From positions 302,866-366,865 of the forward strand of contig NZ_VHKL01000009.1 of assembly GCF_007474605.1 (NCBI RefSeq): a DNA stretch of 64,000 nt, given 5' to 3'. The notes under the pieces were generated by a model. That model had not been told where the DNA came from and did no database searches. It saw nothing but the letters and a program-made list of their open reading frames with translations. Made by a program: the position numbers and the translations under genes. This stretch comes from Rhodoligotrophos appendicifer. GTDB taxonomy: Bacteria; Pseudomonadota; Alphaproteobacteria; Rhizobiales; Im1. Below are positions 45,468 through 55,301 of this stretch, piece after piece; position 1 is the stretch's first letter, and each line of letters opens with the position of its first letter.

Positions 45468-47108
45468 ATGCGGGACTATCAAGAGGCGGCAGCGGCATTT
45501 GACCACCAGGCGACGGTCGAGCGGACGCTGCACGGAACTCTGTCCGCCCTCAATGCCTGTGTCGAGTGCTGCGATCGCCATGCCCTCCCCGGCCGAATAG
45601 CTCTGTTTTGGGAAGGCCGTGACGGCAACAGCGACACGCTGACCTTCATCGAGTTGCAGCGCCGTGCCGCTCAATTCGCGGAATTCCTGGTGGCTCAGGG
45701 CGTTCGTCCCGGCGATTGTGTGGCGGGTCTCCTGCCGCGCATTCCGGAACTGCTGATCACGATCCTGGGGACGTGGCGCGCCGGCGCGGTCTATCAGCCG
45801 CTTTTCACCGCCTTTGGTCCCAAGGCCATCGAGCATCGTTTGGCAGCCGCGGAAACCCGCCTTGTCGTGACGGATCCGGCAAATCGCGGCAAGCTCGATG
45901 GCATCCCGGATGCGCCCCCGGTCGTGACCGTCTCGGGCCCCAAGGGCCAGGGCATCCGCCGGGGCGACTTCAGCTTCTGGTCCGAGGTCGAAGCCGCCGG
46001 GGAGACCTTCGCACCGGTCATGCGCACCGGTGAAGACCCGTTTCTGATGATGTTCACCTCCGGCACCACGGGTGCGCCGAAGCCTGTCAGCGTTCCACTG
46101 AAGGCGATCGTCGCCATGGTCGGCTACATCAGCGATGCTGTCGACTTGCGTGCCGAGGACGGCTTCTGGAACATCGCCGACCCCGGCTGGGCCTATGGTC
46201 TCTATTACGCGGTGACCGCTCCCCTCGCACTGGGCCACCCGACGCTGTTCTATGAGGGCGCCTTCACCGCCGAGAGCACATACCGCCTCATCCGCAAGCA
46301 CCGCATCACCAATCTATGCGGCGCGCCCACGGCCTTTCGTCTCCTGGTGGCTGCCGGCCCGGCAGCCGCGGAAGCTGTGAAAGGCCAGCTTCGCGCGGTC
46401 AGCAGCGCCGGCGAGCCTCTCAATCCGGAAGTCATCCGCTGGTTTGCCGAGCATCTCGGCACGACGATCCACGATCATTACGGCCAGACCGAGCTGGGCA
46501 TGGTCCTCTGTAATCATCATGCCTTGCATCACGATGTCCACACGGGAGCTGCGGGTCTCGCCGTCCCTGGCCATCGCGTGGTTGTGGTCGATGAAGAGGG
46601 CCGGGAGCTGCCCCCTGGAACCCCCGGGATCCTCGCCCTCGACCGCAGCCGGTCGCCGCTCTTTTGGTTCGCCGGCTACAGGAATGCGGAGACGCCCTCA
46701 TTCGTCGGGGAGTATTACCTCAGCGGCGACACGGTCGAGCAGAATGACGACGGCACCATCAGCTTCGTGGGCCGCTCCGATGACGTCATCACATCCTCTG
46801 GCTATCGCATCGGCCCCTTCGACGTTGAGAGCGCGCTCATCGAACATCCCGCGGTGATGGAGACCGCCGTCATCGGCAAGCCGGATCCCGAGCGCACCGA
46901 AATCGTGAAGGCCTTCATCGTCCTCAAGGACCGTCACGACCCTTCTACCGAACTCGCCGAAGCGCTCCAGAAGCATGTGAGAAGCCGGCTCTCCGCCCAC
47001 GCCTATCCGCGCGAGATTGAGTTCGTGGAAAGCCTCCCGAAGACACCCAGCGGCAAGATCCAGCGCTTCATCCTCCGCAACCAGGAGCGGGCGAAGTCGG
47101 CACCATGA
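45468..47108 (+). CDS. AMP-dependent acyl-CoA synthetase
   Basis: A 546-residue ANL-superfamily ligase. The P-loop-like motif MFTSGTTGAPKPV (about residue 197), YGQTELGM (about 338), SGDTVEQNDDGTISFVGRSDDVITSSGYRIGPFDVES (about 420) and the catalytic Lys in KTPSGKIQR (about 529) are all in order. It activates a short or medium carboxylic acid to its CoA ester. The acid cannot be told. It overlaps the next gene by four bases (ATGA). Confidence 0.94.
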   Translation: MRDYQEAAAAFDHQATVERTLHGTLSALNACVECCDRHALPGRIALFWEGRDGNSDTLTFIELQRRAAQFAEFLVAQGVRPGDCVAGLLPRIPELLITILGTWRAGAVYQPLFTAFGPKAIEHRLAAAETRLVVTDPANRGKLDGIPDAPPVVTVSGPKGQGIRRGDFSFWSEVEAAGETFAPVMRTGEDPFLMMFTSGTTGAPKPVSVPLKAIVAMVGYISDAVDLRAEDGFWNIADPGWAYGLYYAVTAPLALGHPTLFYEGAFTAESTYRLIRKHRITNLCGAPTAFRLLVAAGPAAAEAVKGQLRAVSSAGEPLNPEVIRWFAEHLGTTIHDHYGQTELGMVLCNHHALHHDVHTGAAGLAVPGHRVVVVDEEGRELPPGTPGILALDRSRSPLFWFAGYRNAETPSFVGEYYLSGDTVEQNDDGTISFVGRSDDVITSSGYRIGPFDVESALIEHPAVMETAVIGKPDPERTEIVKAFIVLKDRHDPSTELAEALQKHVRSRLSAHAYPREIEFVESLPKTPSGKIQRFILRNQERAKSAP

Positions 47109-47794
47109 TCAGGTTCGGCGCCAGAGTCCTCGCCCCGCTCCTCGCGCTCGCCCTGAGTGCCTGCGCCTGCGCCCATGTCGATCAGCCGGCAAATGTCGGG
47201 ATCGCGAAGCTCGGCGCGACCGCCTATCACGACAGCGGCGCATATGCTCGTGATCTCGCGATTGTCGCGGCAAGTGCTGGCTCATGGATCGCCCGCCGTG
47301 CTCCTCAGGTGGCCAAGCCGGCACTGGTGCTCGACATCGACGATACCTCGCTGTCGAATTGGCAGGTGATCAAGGCCAATGATTTCGGGCGTTTTGTCAA
47401 TGGCGACTGCGCCTTGCCTGAGGGCCCCTGCGGCTGGCGCGCCTGGGACATGAAGGGCATCGACCCCGCCATTGAGCCGACGCTGCAGGTCTACCGCCAG
47501 GCCCGCGCGGCGGGTGTGGCGGTGTTCTTCATCACCGGCCGGCCTGAATCGCAACGCCAGCCGACGGCGCGCAACCTTTCTCGCGCGGGGTACGAGGGCT
47601 TTACGGGCTTGGCGATGGTGCCGGAAGGCGCTCGCTTCTCTTCGGCCGTTGAGTTCAAGGCCCCACAGCGCCGGCGGATAGAAGCCGAAGGCTACACGAT
47701 CATCGCCAACATGGGCGATCAGCCCTCCGATCTTGCCGGCGGCTTCTCGGAGAGGACATTCCAGCTGCCCAATCCTTTCTATCATATTCCGTGA
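47105..47794 (+). CDS. HAD-type acid phosphatase, exported (lipobox-like N-terminus)
   Basis: A 229-residue protein with a signal ending LALALSACACAH, which contains a lipobox-like LSAC. The class B/C acid-phosphatase motifs are LVLDIDDTSLSNW (about 77-89), with the nucleophilic first Asp, FFITGRPESQR (about 140) and NMGDQPSDL near the end. Such enzymes remove phosphate from nucleotides or other monoesters in the periplasm. Cotranscribed with the acyl-CoA synthetase. Confidence 0.9.
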   Translation: MIRFGARVLAPLLALALSACACAHVDQPANVGIAKLGATAYHDSGAYARDLAIVAASAGSWIARRAPQVAKPALVLDIDDTSLSNWQVIKANDFGRFVNGDCALPEGPCGWRAWDMKGIDPAIEPTLQVYRQARAAGVAVFFITGRPESQRQPTARNLSRAGYEGFTGLAMVPEGARFSSAVEFKAPQRRRIEAEGYTIIANMGDQPSDLAGGFSERTFQLPNPFYHIP

Positions 47795-47877
47795 AGTCGC
47801 TTTGTTGGCCTTGAGCAGGCCCTGCCCGTTCGGATAAGGTCCGTGGCCTTTCAGCCGAATGATCAGCGAGTCTGACC

Positions 47878-48516
47878 ATGATCGAAGACCAGACCCTGTT
47901 CATTACCCAGCTGACGACCCTGTGGATCATGCTCGACCCGTTCGGCTTGCTCCCTCTGTTCATGGGAGCGACCACGGAGTTCAACGCGGCTCAGCGTCGC
48001 CGCATCGCCGTCTATGCAGCGGTGTTCGCCCTCATCATTCTGCTTTTCTTCGGCTTCATCGGCCAGATCTTGCTGCATGCCATGGGCGTGTCGCTCATCG
48101 CCTTCCAGATCGCGGGGGGCATCATCCTGCTGATGTTCGCGATCGGCATGGTTTTGGGTGAAATGCAGCGAACTCCGGTGTCCACCACGCCCGTCGAACA
48201 GAGCAAGCTCCTGAGCGTCGCAGTCTTCCCATTGGCCACACCCATGATCGCGGGTCCGGGCGCCATGCTGACGACCGTTCTCCTGATGGACAACAACCGC
48301 TTTTCTTTTGGGCATCAGATGGAGACGGCCCTGGCGATGATCATCGTCCTGGCCTTCCTCGCCTCCATCTTCATGCTCGGAGACTATGTTCTCCGCATCA
48401 TCGGCGAAGCCGGGGCGAACATTCTGCGGCGGGTGATGGGCATGATTTTGGCGGCGGTGGCGGTCAATCTCATCTTGACCGCCTTCGCCGATTGGCTCTC
48501 GCTGCCGTCAATCTGA
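47878..48516 (+). CDS. MarC-family integral membrane protein
   Basis: A 212-residue membrane protein with six helices. The start [19 protein letters not shown] and the central [20 protein letters not shown] (about 123-142) are the family signatures (PxATPxxxGPG). MarC proteins were once tied to multiple antibiotic resistance, but the role is not supported by later work. The stop overlaps the stop of engB by nine bases, convergent. Confidence 0.93.
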   Translation: MIEDQTLFITQLTTLWIMLDPFGLLPLFMGATTEFNAAQRRRIAVYAAVFALIILLFFGFIGQILLHAMGVSLIAFQIAGGIILLMFAIGMVLGEMQRTPVSTTPVEQSKLLSVAVFPLATPMIAGPGAMLTTVLLMDNNRFSFGHQMETALAMIIVLAFLASIFMLGDYVLRIIGEAGANILRRVMGMILAAVAVNLILTAFADWLSLPSI

Positions 48517-49185
48517 GGCTTGCGACTCCGACAGGATGGTCATCTCGGCCCTGAGCTCCGGCAGCCCGATGCCCTTTTCTGCCGAGGTGATGTGCAGCCT
48601 CGGATGGGCCGCGGGCCGCTTCGAGATGCCGAGCCTCACGGACTCGACGATCTCAGCCAAGGCCTCCGGCTTCATCTTGTCGGCCTTCGTCAACACGATC
48701 TGATAACTGACCGCAGCTTCGTCGAGCAGATCCATCATCTCGAGGTCTGGAGCCTTGAGCCCGTGCCGGCTATCCACCAGGACGAAGACGCGCTTGAGCT
48801 CGATCCGGCCGCGCAGATAGTCCCGCAGCAGCCTTTGCCATGTCGCGACCAACGCCTTTTCCGCCTTGGCATATCCATAACCTGGCATATCCACCAGGCA
48901 GAGACGGTCGCCAACGGCAAAGAAGTTGAGCTCCCGCGTCCGGCCGGGAGTCGACGACGTCCGCGCGAGGCTCTTGCGGCCGCCGATCGCGTTGAGCAGA
49001 CTGGACTTGCCCACATTCGACCGTCCGGCGAAAGCGACTTCGCATTGCATCGGTTCAGGCAGGAACTCGAGCTTCGGCACGCCCCGGAGAAAGGTGATCT
49101 CGCCGGCAAACAGCTTTCGCCCCGCCTCGATGACCTCGGGCGTGAACAGTTTGTCCGCATCTTCCTCGAAATTGAGTTCAGACAT
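48508..49185 (-). CDS. engB: Ribosome biogenesis GTPase EngB/YsxC
   Basis: A 225-residue essential GTPase that assists assembly of the large ribosomal subunit. G1 is [14 protein letters not shown] (about 52-65), G3 [13 protein letters not shown] (about 97) and G4 LTKADK (about 165). It follows yidC on the same strand, 9 bp after its stop, in the order rpmH-rnpA-yidC-engB typical of alphaproteobacteria. Confidence 0.97.
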   Translation of the reverse strand: MSELNFEEDADKLFTPEVIEAGRKLFAGEITFLRGVPKLEFLPEPMQCEVAFAGRSNVGKSSLLNAIGGRKSLARTSSTPGRTRELNFFAVGDRLCLVDMPGYGYAKAEKALVATWQRLLRDYLRGRIELKRVFVLVDSRHGLKAPDLEMMDLLDEAAVSYQIVLTKADKMKPEALAEIVESVRLGISKRPAAHPRLHITSAEKGIGLPELRAEMTILSESQASD

Positions 49186-49194
49186 GGGACAGCC

Positions 49195-51030
49195 TCAGGG
49201 CTTGCTTTCGCTGGCGTCCTTGCGGCCCCGATTGAGGAACGGAATTGAGCCCCGGATATTGCCGAGCAGGTTCACGTCGACACCTTGCCGCCGCATGATC
49301 AGCCATTGCTGCAAGATGGAGAGTGTGTTGTTCCACGACCAGTAGATCACCAGCCCAGCCGGGAATGACGCGAGCAGGAAGGTGAAGAACACCGGCATCC
49401 AGTTGAAGATCTTTGCCTGAATCGGATCCGGCGGTGCCGGGTTCAGGCGCATCTGGATCCATTGGGTGATCCCCATGATGATCGCCCAGGCTCCGACCAT
49501 CAGCATGTGCGGCGGCGTCCAGGGGATCAGGCCGAACAGGTTGAAGATGGTTGTAGGATCCGGCGCCGAGAGGTCCTTGATCCACCCGAAAAACGGTGCA
49601 TGCCGCATTTCGATCGTGACGAACAGCACCTTGTAGAGGGCGAAGAACACCGGGATCTGAACAACAATGGGCAGACAGCCGGAGACGGGTGAGACCTTCT
49701 CCTTCTTGTAGAGCGCCATCATCGCTTCCTGCTGCTTCATCCGGTCGTCCGGGAAGCGCTCGCGAATCTTGAGAAGCTCGGGCTGGAGCTTCTTCATGGA
49801 ACTCATCGACTTGTAGGACTTGTTGGCGAGCGGATAGAACAGCAGCTTCACCAGCACCGTGGTGATGAGGATCGCCACGCCGAAATTGCCGACGATGCCG
49901 TGAATATACTCCAGCAGGAAGAACATCGGCTTGGTGATGAAGTAGAACCATCCCCAATCGATCAGCAGGTCGAAACGGTCGAGGCTGAACTCGGCGGCAT
50001 AGCGCTCGACGATATTCACGACCTTGGCGCCGGCGAACACCTGGCTTTGGTAGCCACCAGTCGCCCCGGGGCCGACCTGCACCGGATCCTTGACCAGGAA
50101 GTCGGACTGATAGACGTCGGACGTGCCGTTCTTGTGGTCGAAGAACCGTCCTTCGATGGTGGACTCTGGATCGGGCATGATGGTCACGGCCCAATACTTG
50201 TCCGTGATCCCGAGCCATCCGCCGACGGCGGAATGCGTCAAGGGTGCAGCCGCTTCCTGGAGGTCCTTGTAGCTGAGCTCCAGAAGGCCGTCCTCGCCCA
50301 GCACCCCGATGGGACCTTCATGCAGGATGTAGAAACCGGAAGTGTGGGGGGTGCCCGTCCGTGACACCAGGGCATAGGGATAGAGCTGGATGCCCGTGGG
50401 CCCGTTATTCGTCACTTCCTGGCGGATGCTGAACATGTAGTCGTTGTCGACGGAGACGATCCGTCGGAAGATCTGTCCCTGGCCATTGTCATAGCTGAGC
50501 GTGACCGGAGCGCCCGGCGCCAGGGTGGGCGATCCCTCCACCGTCCAAACCGTCTCCGGTGTTGGCACCGCCACCGTCGTACCCCCGCCGGCAGCCCATC
50601 CCGACTCGGTGAAATAGGCGCTGGAGGTGCCCGAAGGCGACAGCAGCGTGATGATGGGGCTCTCGGGATCGACCGTCTCGTGATACTTCTTCAGCCTGAG
50701 GTCATCGATCCGTCCACCCTTGAGATTGATGGAGCCGACCAGGCTGGGTGTCTCGATCGCGACGCGCGGCGTCGACGCGATGACCTGCTCGCGGGTCATG
50801 CTGCCCGGCGTGGCACCGGCGGCTACGGTGCCAGGAGCCGCTGGGCTCGCGCCCGGAGTGGTGATCTGGGGAGCGGTCGAAGAGGCCTCTGCCTGCCGTT
50901 CAGCCTGTTGCTGCTGCGGGGCGTCGACCTGCTGCTTCTCCATCTGCGGCACCCCGACGAAGAGCTGCCACACGAGGATGACGAGGGCGGAGAGCGCGAT
51001 AGCGAGGATGAATTGCTTGTTGTCGGCCAT
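49195..51030 (-). CDS. yidC: Membrane protein insertase YidC
   Basis: A 611-residue inner-membrane insertase. The first anchor is FILAILSALVILVWQLFVG-like (about 6-24), then a Gln/Ala-rich linker, the large periplasmic domain (about 85-350) and the insertase core (about 375-590). The core has the hydrophilic-groove Arg region and MKKLQPELLKIRERFPDDRMKQQEAMMALYKKEKVSPVSGCLPIVVQIPVF. It inserts and folds membrane proteins with or without Sec. It follows rnpA by 29 bp, and yidD is not between them. Confidence 0.97.
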   Translation of the reverse strand: MADNKQFILAIALSALVILVWQLFVGVPQMEKQQVDAPQQQQAERQAEASSTAPQITTPGASPAAPGTVAAGATPGSMTREQVIASTPRVAIETPSLVGSINLKGGRIDDLRLKKYHETVDPESPIITLLSPSGTSSAYFTESGWAAGGGTTVAVPTPETVWTVEGSPTLAPGAPVTLSYDNGQGQIFRRIVSVDNDYMFSIRQEVTNNGPTGIQLYPYALVSRTGTPHTSGFYILHEGPIGVLGEDGLLELSYKDLQEAAAPLTHSAVGGWLGITDKYWAVTIMPDPESTIEGRFFDHKNGTSDVYQSDFLVKDPVQVGPGATGGYQSQVFAGAKVVNIVERYAAEFSLDRFDLLIDWGWFYFITKPMFFLLEYIHGIVGNFGVAILITTVLVKLLFYPLANKSYKSMSSMKKLQPELLKIRERFPDDRMKQQEAMMALYKKEKVSPVSGCLPIVVQIPVFFALYKVLFVTIEMRHAPFFGWIKDLSAPDPTTIFNLFGLIPWTPPHMLMVGAWAIIMGITQWIQMRLNPAPPDPIQAKIFNWMPVFFTFLLASFPAGLVIYWSWNNTLSILQQWLIMRRQGVDVNLLGNIRGSIPFLNRGRKDASESKP

Positions 51031-51059
51031 GGTCTCTACGCGTTCTCGACGTACAGCAG

Positions 51060-51458
51060 TTATCGGGGATCGTTTCGCTCGCCGGCCGGCTTGGGCGAAT
51101 ATCGATCACGCCTGCCGCCCGGGGTTGGCTCGGCGTGGACGGTCTTGACCGCTCGCCGCAGATCTTCATTCAAGACATCGAAGGCGCGCGACGCAGTGCT
51201 GCCGCGCCCGATGATCACATAGTCGTAACCGCTGACGGCGACATCGCCGAGCGAGAGTCGCGCGGCTTCGCGAAGTCGGCGCTTGATTCTGTTGCGCTCG
51301 ACGGCCCCGCCCAGCTTCTTGGTCGCTGTGAATCCGACCCGGGCAGCGCCGTCATCATCTCGTTTTCGAGCCTGGATCACGAGCCCAGGCATCGCAGCCG
51401 ACCTGGCCCGCGATGCGGCGACGAAATCCCGGCGTCTCTTGATGCGCTCCATGCCCAT
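51060..51458 (-). CDS. rnpA: Ribonuclease P protein component
   Basis: About 132 residues. RNase P protein binds the catalytic RNA and tRNA 5' leader. Conserved basic motif ERNRIKRRLREAARL (about 54-68) and the N-terminal IKRRRDFVAASRAR are clear. The start is uncertain between ATG 51458 and ATG 51452, as no Shine-Dalgarno is visible. An open frame continues upstream to 51521 but overlaps the rpmH end. Located 59 bp after rpmH. Confidence 0.93.
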   Translation of the reverse strand: MGMERIKRRRDFVAASRARSAAMPGLVIQARKRDDDGAARVGFTATKKLGGAVERNRIKRRLREAARLSLGDVAVSGYDYVIIGRGSTASRAFDVLNEDLRRAVKTVHAEPTPGGRRDRYSPKPAGERNDPR

Positions 51459-51517
51459 GAACGTTCGAATGCCGGTGCGCACTGCAGGATCGCTGCGCTC
51501 CGCCGGGCACGAAGAAC

Positions 51518-51652
51518 TCACGCTGACAGGCGTTTCCGGCCTCTGGCGCGGCGTCGGGCCAAAACTTTACGTCCGCCGGGAGTTGCCATACGGCTCCGAA
51601 AGCCGTGCCGGCGCTTCCGGATCAGGCGGCTTGGCTGGTAAGTCCTCTTCAC
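51518..51652 (-). CDS. rpmH: Ribosomal protein L34
   Basis: A 44-residue protein, found by translating the minus strand. It starts GTG and begins [18 protein letters not shown], followed by [20 protein letters not shown], the standard L34 sequence. It is the first gene of the rpmH-rnpA-yidC-engB run. A strong promoter lies about 93 bp upstream at 51745-51773. Confidence 0.97.
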   Translation of the reverse strand: MKRTYQPSRLIRKRRHGFRSRMATPGGRKVLARRRARGRKRLSA

Positions 51653-51744
51653 TGTCGTCTCCGCGAGGTCCGGCGAATGATGCGCAGAGGGGACAGTGCC
51701 ACCCTTGGTCGATCCGCCACTAAAGCATGCAAATTGATTGCCGG

Positions 51745-51773
51745 CTTATAAGGAACGCCGGGTCGCAAGTCAA
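51745..51773 (-). promoter_or_regulatory. Strong sigma-70-type promoter of rpmH
   Basis: On the minus strand TTGACT (51768-51773) and TATAAG (51745-51750) are separated by exactly 17 bp. Five of six bases match consensus in the -35 box and the -10 has a good TATAA core. The start site would lie near 51738, giving a leader of about 85 nt. Confidence 0.75.
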
Positions 51774-51874
51774 CGAATTGGGCGGCCCTCGCTGCACATC
51801 CGCCGCGCCTTGTTGTCACCCCTCGCGAAAATTCGGCCCGCACATGCGGAACCAATCCTCAAAATGCCATATAC

Positions 51875-53488
51875 GTGAAGGGGAATGGGAACATTCTCGG
51901 CAAGATTGACTGGACGTCTTTGAACTCACCCGGACCAAATGGACAAGCGCCTTTGGAAGGCGCCTCGAAAACCGCAAGCGAGAGCGAAGCGCCTCGACCG
52001 GGCATCCTTCACGGGCTGTCCGCCAAGCTGCTGTTGCTCACCATGCTGTTCGTCATGGTCGGGGAAGTTTTGATCTTCGTTCCCTCCATTGCCAATTTCC
52101 GGGTGAAATGGCTGGAGGATCGCATCAAGACGGCGCAGATCGCGACCTTGGTGGTTGAGGCCGCACCCGACCAGCTGATTTCCGATGAGTTGCGGCGTGA
52201 ATTGCTGGCGCGCGCCGGGGCCAAGGCCATCGCCTTCAAGCGTGGGGAGTCGCGGCACCTCGTGCTGGCCGGACCCGAACTTCCCGAAATCGATGCCCAT
52301 TACGACATCCGAGACGTCACCTGGTTCGAGACCATCGTCGATGCCGTGGAAACGATGGTGGCTGGAAACGGTCGCGTGATCAGGGTCTTGGGCTATGCCA
52401 CTGATCCGTCCGGCCAGTTCACCGAGCTTGTGATCGACGAGCGGCCCTTGCGCAAGGCGATGATAGCCTTCTCCTTCACCATCGCGAAGCTCTCGATCAT
52501 CCTCTCTCTCATCGTCGCCACCCTCATTTACTACACCCTGCACGTCACCTTCGTTCGTCCCATGCGGCGGCTGACGAAGAATATGGTCTCCTTCAGCAGC
52601 CACCCGGAAGATCAGAGTCGGATCATCATGCCCTCCGACCGCGACGACGAAATCGGCGTTGCGGAGCGCGAGTTGAACCGCATGCAGACCCAGCTGGCCA
52701 ACACCTTGCAGCAGAAGACGCGATTGGCGGCGCTTGGCTTGGCGGTCAGTAAAGTCAGCCATGATCTCCGCAACATGCTGTCCAGCGCCCAGCTGATCTC
52801 GGACCGCCTCGGACAGATCGACGACCCCACCGTCAAGCGTTTCGCACCGAAGCTCATCGCCTCCCTCGACCGCGCCATCGGTCTTTGCGTGCAGACCTTG
52901 AAATATGGCCGCGCTCAGGAAGCGCCCCCCGATCGCGAGCGCTTTGAACTGCGCAGCCTCGTGGACGAGATCATCGACACCGTGGCGCCCGAGGCGTCCA
53001 CCCGCACCATTCTCTACAACGACGTCCCGCCTGAGCTGGAGATCGATGCCGACAGCGATCACATGTTTCGCGTGCTCATGAACATGCTGCGCAACGCGGC
53101 CGAGGCGCTGGATCATGAGACCGACGCCATCGCCATGGGCGAGGAAGGCTTTGTCCGGATCCGTGCCTGGCGCGAGGGCACTGTGGTGACCATACAGATC
53201 GCCGATAATGGCCCTGGCGTCCCGGCCCGCGCCCGCGCCCACCTCTTTGAGGCTTTTCAGGGGTCCGGGCGGAGCGGCGGCACGGGCCTCGGTCTCGCAA
53301 TATCGGCCGAATTGGTCCGCGCCCATGGCGGCGAGCTCATTCTGGCGGAGAGTGAAAAGGGCGCCGAGTTCCGCATCGTGATCCCCGATCGCGTCCATGA
53401 GATTCGCCCCGGTCGGCGTGGCGAGCGCCGGGTCGTTGATGGTCCGGGAACCCTGGTCGTTCCCCGTCGGGACGAGCGCTCCTCTTAG
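51875..53488 (+). CDS. Sensor histidine kinase (orphan)
   Basis: A 537-residue membrane kinase. It has a first helix (LLLLTMLFVMVGEVLIFVP, about 52-70), a periplasmic domain of about 135 residues, a second helix (about 205-225), a HAMP-like linker, the phospho-acceptor box SKVSHDLRNMLSSAQ (about 290) and an ATPase domain with MNMLRNAAEAL, DNGPGVP and GTGLGLAIS. The start is GTG at 51875. No response regulator lies beside it, so its partner is elsewhere. The gene converges with gamma-glutamyltransferase, the stops overlapping. Confidence 0.93.
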   Translation: MKGNGNILGKIDWTSLNSPGPNGQAPLEGASKTASESEAPRPGILHGLSAKLLLLTMLFVMVGEVLIFVPSIANFRVKWLEDRIKTAQIATLVVEAAPDQLISDELRRELLARAGAKAIAFKRGESRHLVLAGPELPEIDAHYDIRDVTWFETIVDAVETMVAGNGRVIRVLGYATDPSGQFTELVIDERPLRKAMIAFSFTIAKLSIILSLIVATLIYYTLHVTFVRPMRRLTKNMVSFSSHPEDQSRIIMPSDRDDEIGVAERELNRMQTQLANTLQQKTRLAALGLAVSKVSHDLRNMLSSAQLISDRLGQIDDPTVKRFAPKLIASLDRAIGLCVQTLKYGRAQEAPPDRERFELRSLVDEIIDTVAPEASTRTILYNDVPPELEIDADSDHMFRVLMNMLRNAAEALDHETDAIAMGEEGFVRIRAWREGTVVTIQIADNGPGVPARARAHLFEAFQGSGRSGGTGLGLAISAELVRAHGGELILAESEKGAEFRIVIPDRVHEIRPGRRGERRVVDGPGTLVVPRRDERSS

Positions 53489-55191
53489 GGAAGCCTGAGA
53501 ACCTTCCCTTCGCGCCGTGGATCCGCGCCGCCAGTCAATCCGTGGTCTTTCCGCTCCACGCCCTGCAATCCGCTGATCGCCGGCCGCACCGTCACGCGAT
53601 GGCCCATGGCCTCGAGCGGTGCTTGCAGCGCGACGATGGGGGTATTCTCCTCGAGCTCCAGCGGTCCGTTCCTGTTGAGGAACCGCGGTACGTTGATGGC
53701 CGCCTGCATGGGCATTTTCCAGTCCATGAGCGCGATCAGCGTCTCCGTGACATAACCGATGATCCGGCTGCCGCCCGGCGAGCCGACGGCCGCATGGAGG
53801 GATCCATGCTCGTCGAGCACGATGGTCGGTGACATGGAAGACCTCGGCCGCTTTCCGGGCGCGACCGCATTGGCCACGGGCACGCCGTCCGAGCCCGCCG
53901 GCGTGAAGGAAAAATCCGTCAGCTCGTTGTTCAGGAAGAAGCCGCCGGCCATGATGTGGGCACCGAAGGGCCCTTCGATGGAACTCGTCATCGAGACCGC
54001 ATTGCCGTCGCGATCGATGATGGAGAGATGGCTTGTCCCCGCACGCGCGCCGTCGATACCCTCGGCCCGGTGCACGGCTCCCGGGGGAACCCCTGCCGAT
54101 GCCGGGCCCGAGGCCTTGCCCGGGTTGATCAGGGCCGCCCGCGAGGCCAGGTAGGATCGGTCCAGCAATCCGGCGACGGGAACATCGACCTTGTCCGCAT
54201 CGGCCATGTATCGGTCCCGGTCGGCGAAGGCCAGCGCGCTCGCCTCGCTGATGAGGTGCACGGCAGTGACTCCGGCCGGCTGCAGTGCCCCCAGGTCGAA
54301 ATGCTCGAGCATCCCGAGGATCATCAGCGTGGTCAGCCCTCCCGATGTGGGCGGCGGCATGCCGCAGACCTCGAACCGACGATAGGGACGGCAGACCGCA
54401 TCCCGCTGCAACGCCTTGTAGCCGGCCAGATCCGCCAGCGTCATCGTGCCGGCATTGGGATGGCCCTGGACGGCATCGACGATCGCTTGCGCCACCTCTC
54501 CCTCGGAGAGCCCGGCCGGTCCGCGCTCAGCGATGGCCTCCAGCGTGCGAGCATAAGCCTCGTTCTTGACGATCGCGCCCATCGGCAGGGGCGTCCAGCC
54601 TGCCGGCAGGCTCTCGTCCCGCATCGCCAGGTAGGATCGCGTCTCATCATTGTTGAGGAGTTCCGGCGCATTGCCCAAAGCCTCCGCCAGCCGCGGGCTG
54701 ATCTCGAAACCCTCCCGGGCCAGCGTGATGGCAGGCCGGAACAGCTCCCCCCAGGCCAGCTTCCCATGCGCGTCATGCGCCAGCCTCAGCATGGCCACGA
54801 CGCCTGGCACCCCGACGGAGCGGCCCCCCACGACCGCCGCCATGAAGTCCATCGGTGTGCCGTCCTCATTCAGGAAAAGATCCGGCCTGACGCCGGCCGG
54901 CGCCGTTTCCCGCCCGTCATAGGCGCTGATTTTCTTCGCGCTGGCATCCCAGTTCAGCAGGAATGCGCCGCCGCCGATCCCGGAGGATTGCGGCTCCACC
55001 AGCCCCAGCACCAGTTGAGCCGCGATGGCGGCGTCAACCGCGCTGCCGCCCTTGGCGAGGATGTCGATCGCCGCCTGCGATGCGCGTTCATCCGCTGTCG
55101 CCACGATGGCTTGCCCCTCGCGGCGATCGTCGCATCCAGCCGCGATCCCGAGGACCAGCAGCACCGTCAGCAGGCGGCCAAAACGCATCAT
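53485..55191 (-). CDS. ggt: Gamma-glutamyltransferase
   Basis: A 568-residue exported enzyme. The signal-like N-terminus (FGRLLTVLLVLGIAAGC) has a lipobox-like end (AAGC). The proenzyme has EPQSSGIGGGAFLL (about 95), and the auto-cleavage/nucleophile region is AGTSHLSIIDRDGNAVSMTSSIEGPFG (Thr of GTSH), followed by NELTDFSF and GSPGGSRII. It would cut gamma-glutamyl bonds of glutathione and related compounds in the periplasm or at the membrane. ATG 55191 has AAGGAG six bases upstream. Confidence 0.95.
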   Translation of the reverse strand: MMRFGRLLTVLLVLGIAAGCDDRREGQAIVATADERASQAAIDILAKGGSAVDAAIAAQLVLGLVEPQSSGIGGGAFLLNWDASAKKISAYDGRETAPAGVRPDLFLNEDGTPMDFMAAVVGGRSVGVPGVVAMLRLAHDAHGKLAWGELFRPAITLAREGFEISPRLAEALGNAPELLNNDETRSYLAMRDESLPAGWTPLPMGAIVKNEAYARTLEAIAERGPAGLSEGEVAQAIVDAVQGHPNAGTMTLADLAGYKALQRDAVCRPYRRFEVCGMPPPTSGGLTTLMILGMLEHFDLGALQPAGVTAVHLISEASALAFADRDRYMADADKVDVPVAGLLDRSYLASRAALINPGKASGPASAGVPPGAVHRAEGIDGARAGTSHLSIIDRDGNAVSMTSSIEGPFGAHIMAGGFFLNNELTDFSFTPAGSDGVPVANAVAPGKRPRSSMSPTIVLDEHGSLHAAVGSPGGSRIIGYVTETLIALMDWKMPMQAAINVPRFLNRNGPLELEENTPIVALQAPLEAMGHRVTVRPAISGLQGVERKDHGLTGGADPRREGKVLRLP

Positions 55192-55301
55192 GCAGAACTC
55201 CTTCTCCACACCGTCAATAGCGCGCCTGGAAAGGAACATCAATTTGACCTGTTTCGCACAGGGCAATACGGTGCGCGCACCCACCATGCGAGCGAGAATC
55301 C

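Noticed and set aside
51653..51874. Chromosome origin beside rpmH, as in E. coli
   Set aside because: No dnaA gene and no cluster of DnaA boxes (TTATCCACA-like) seen between rpmH and the kinase.
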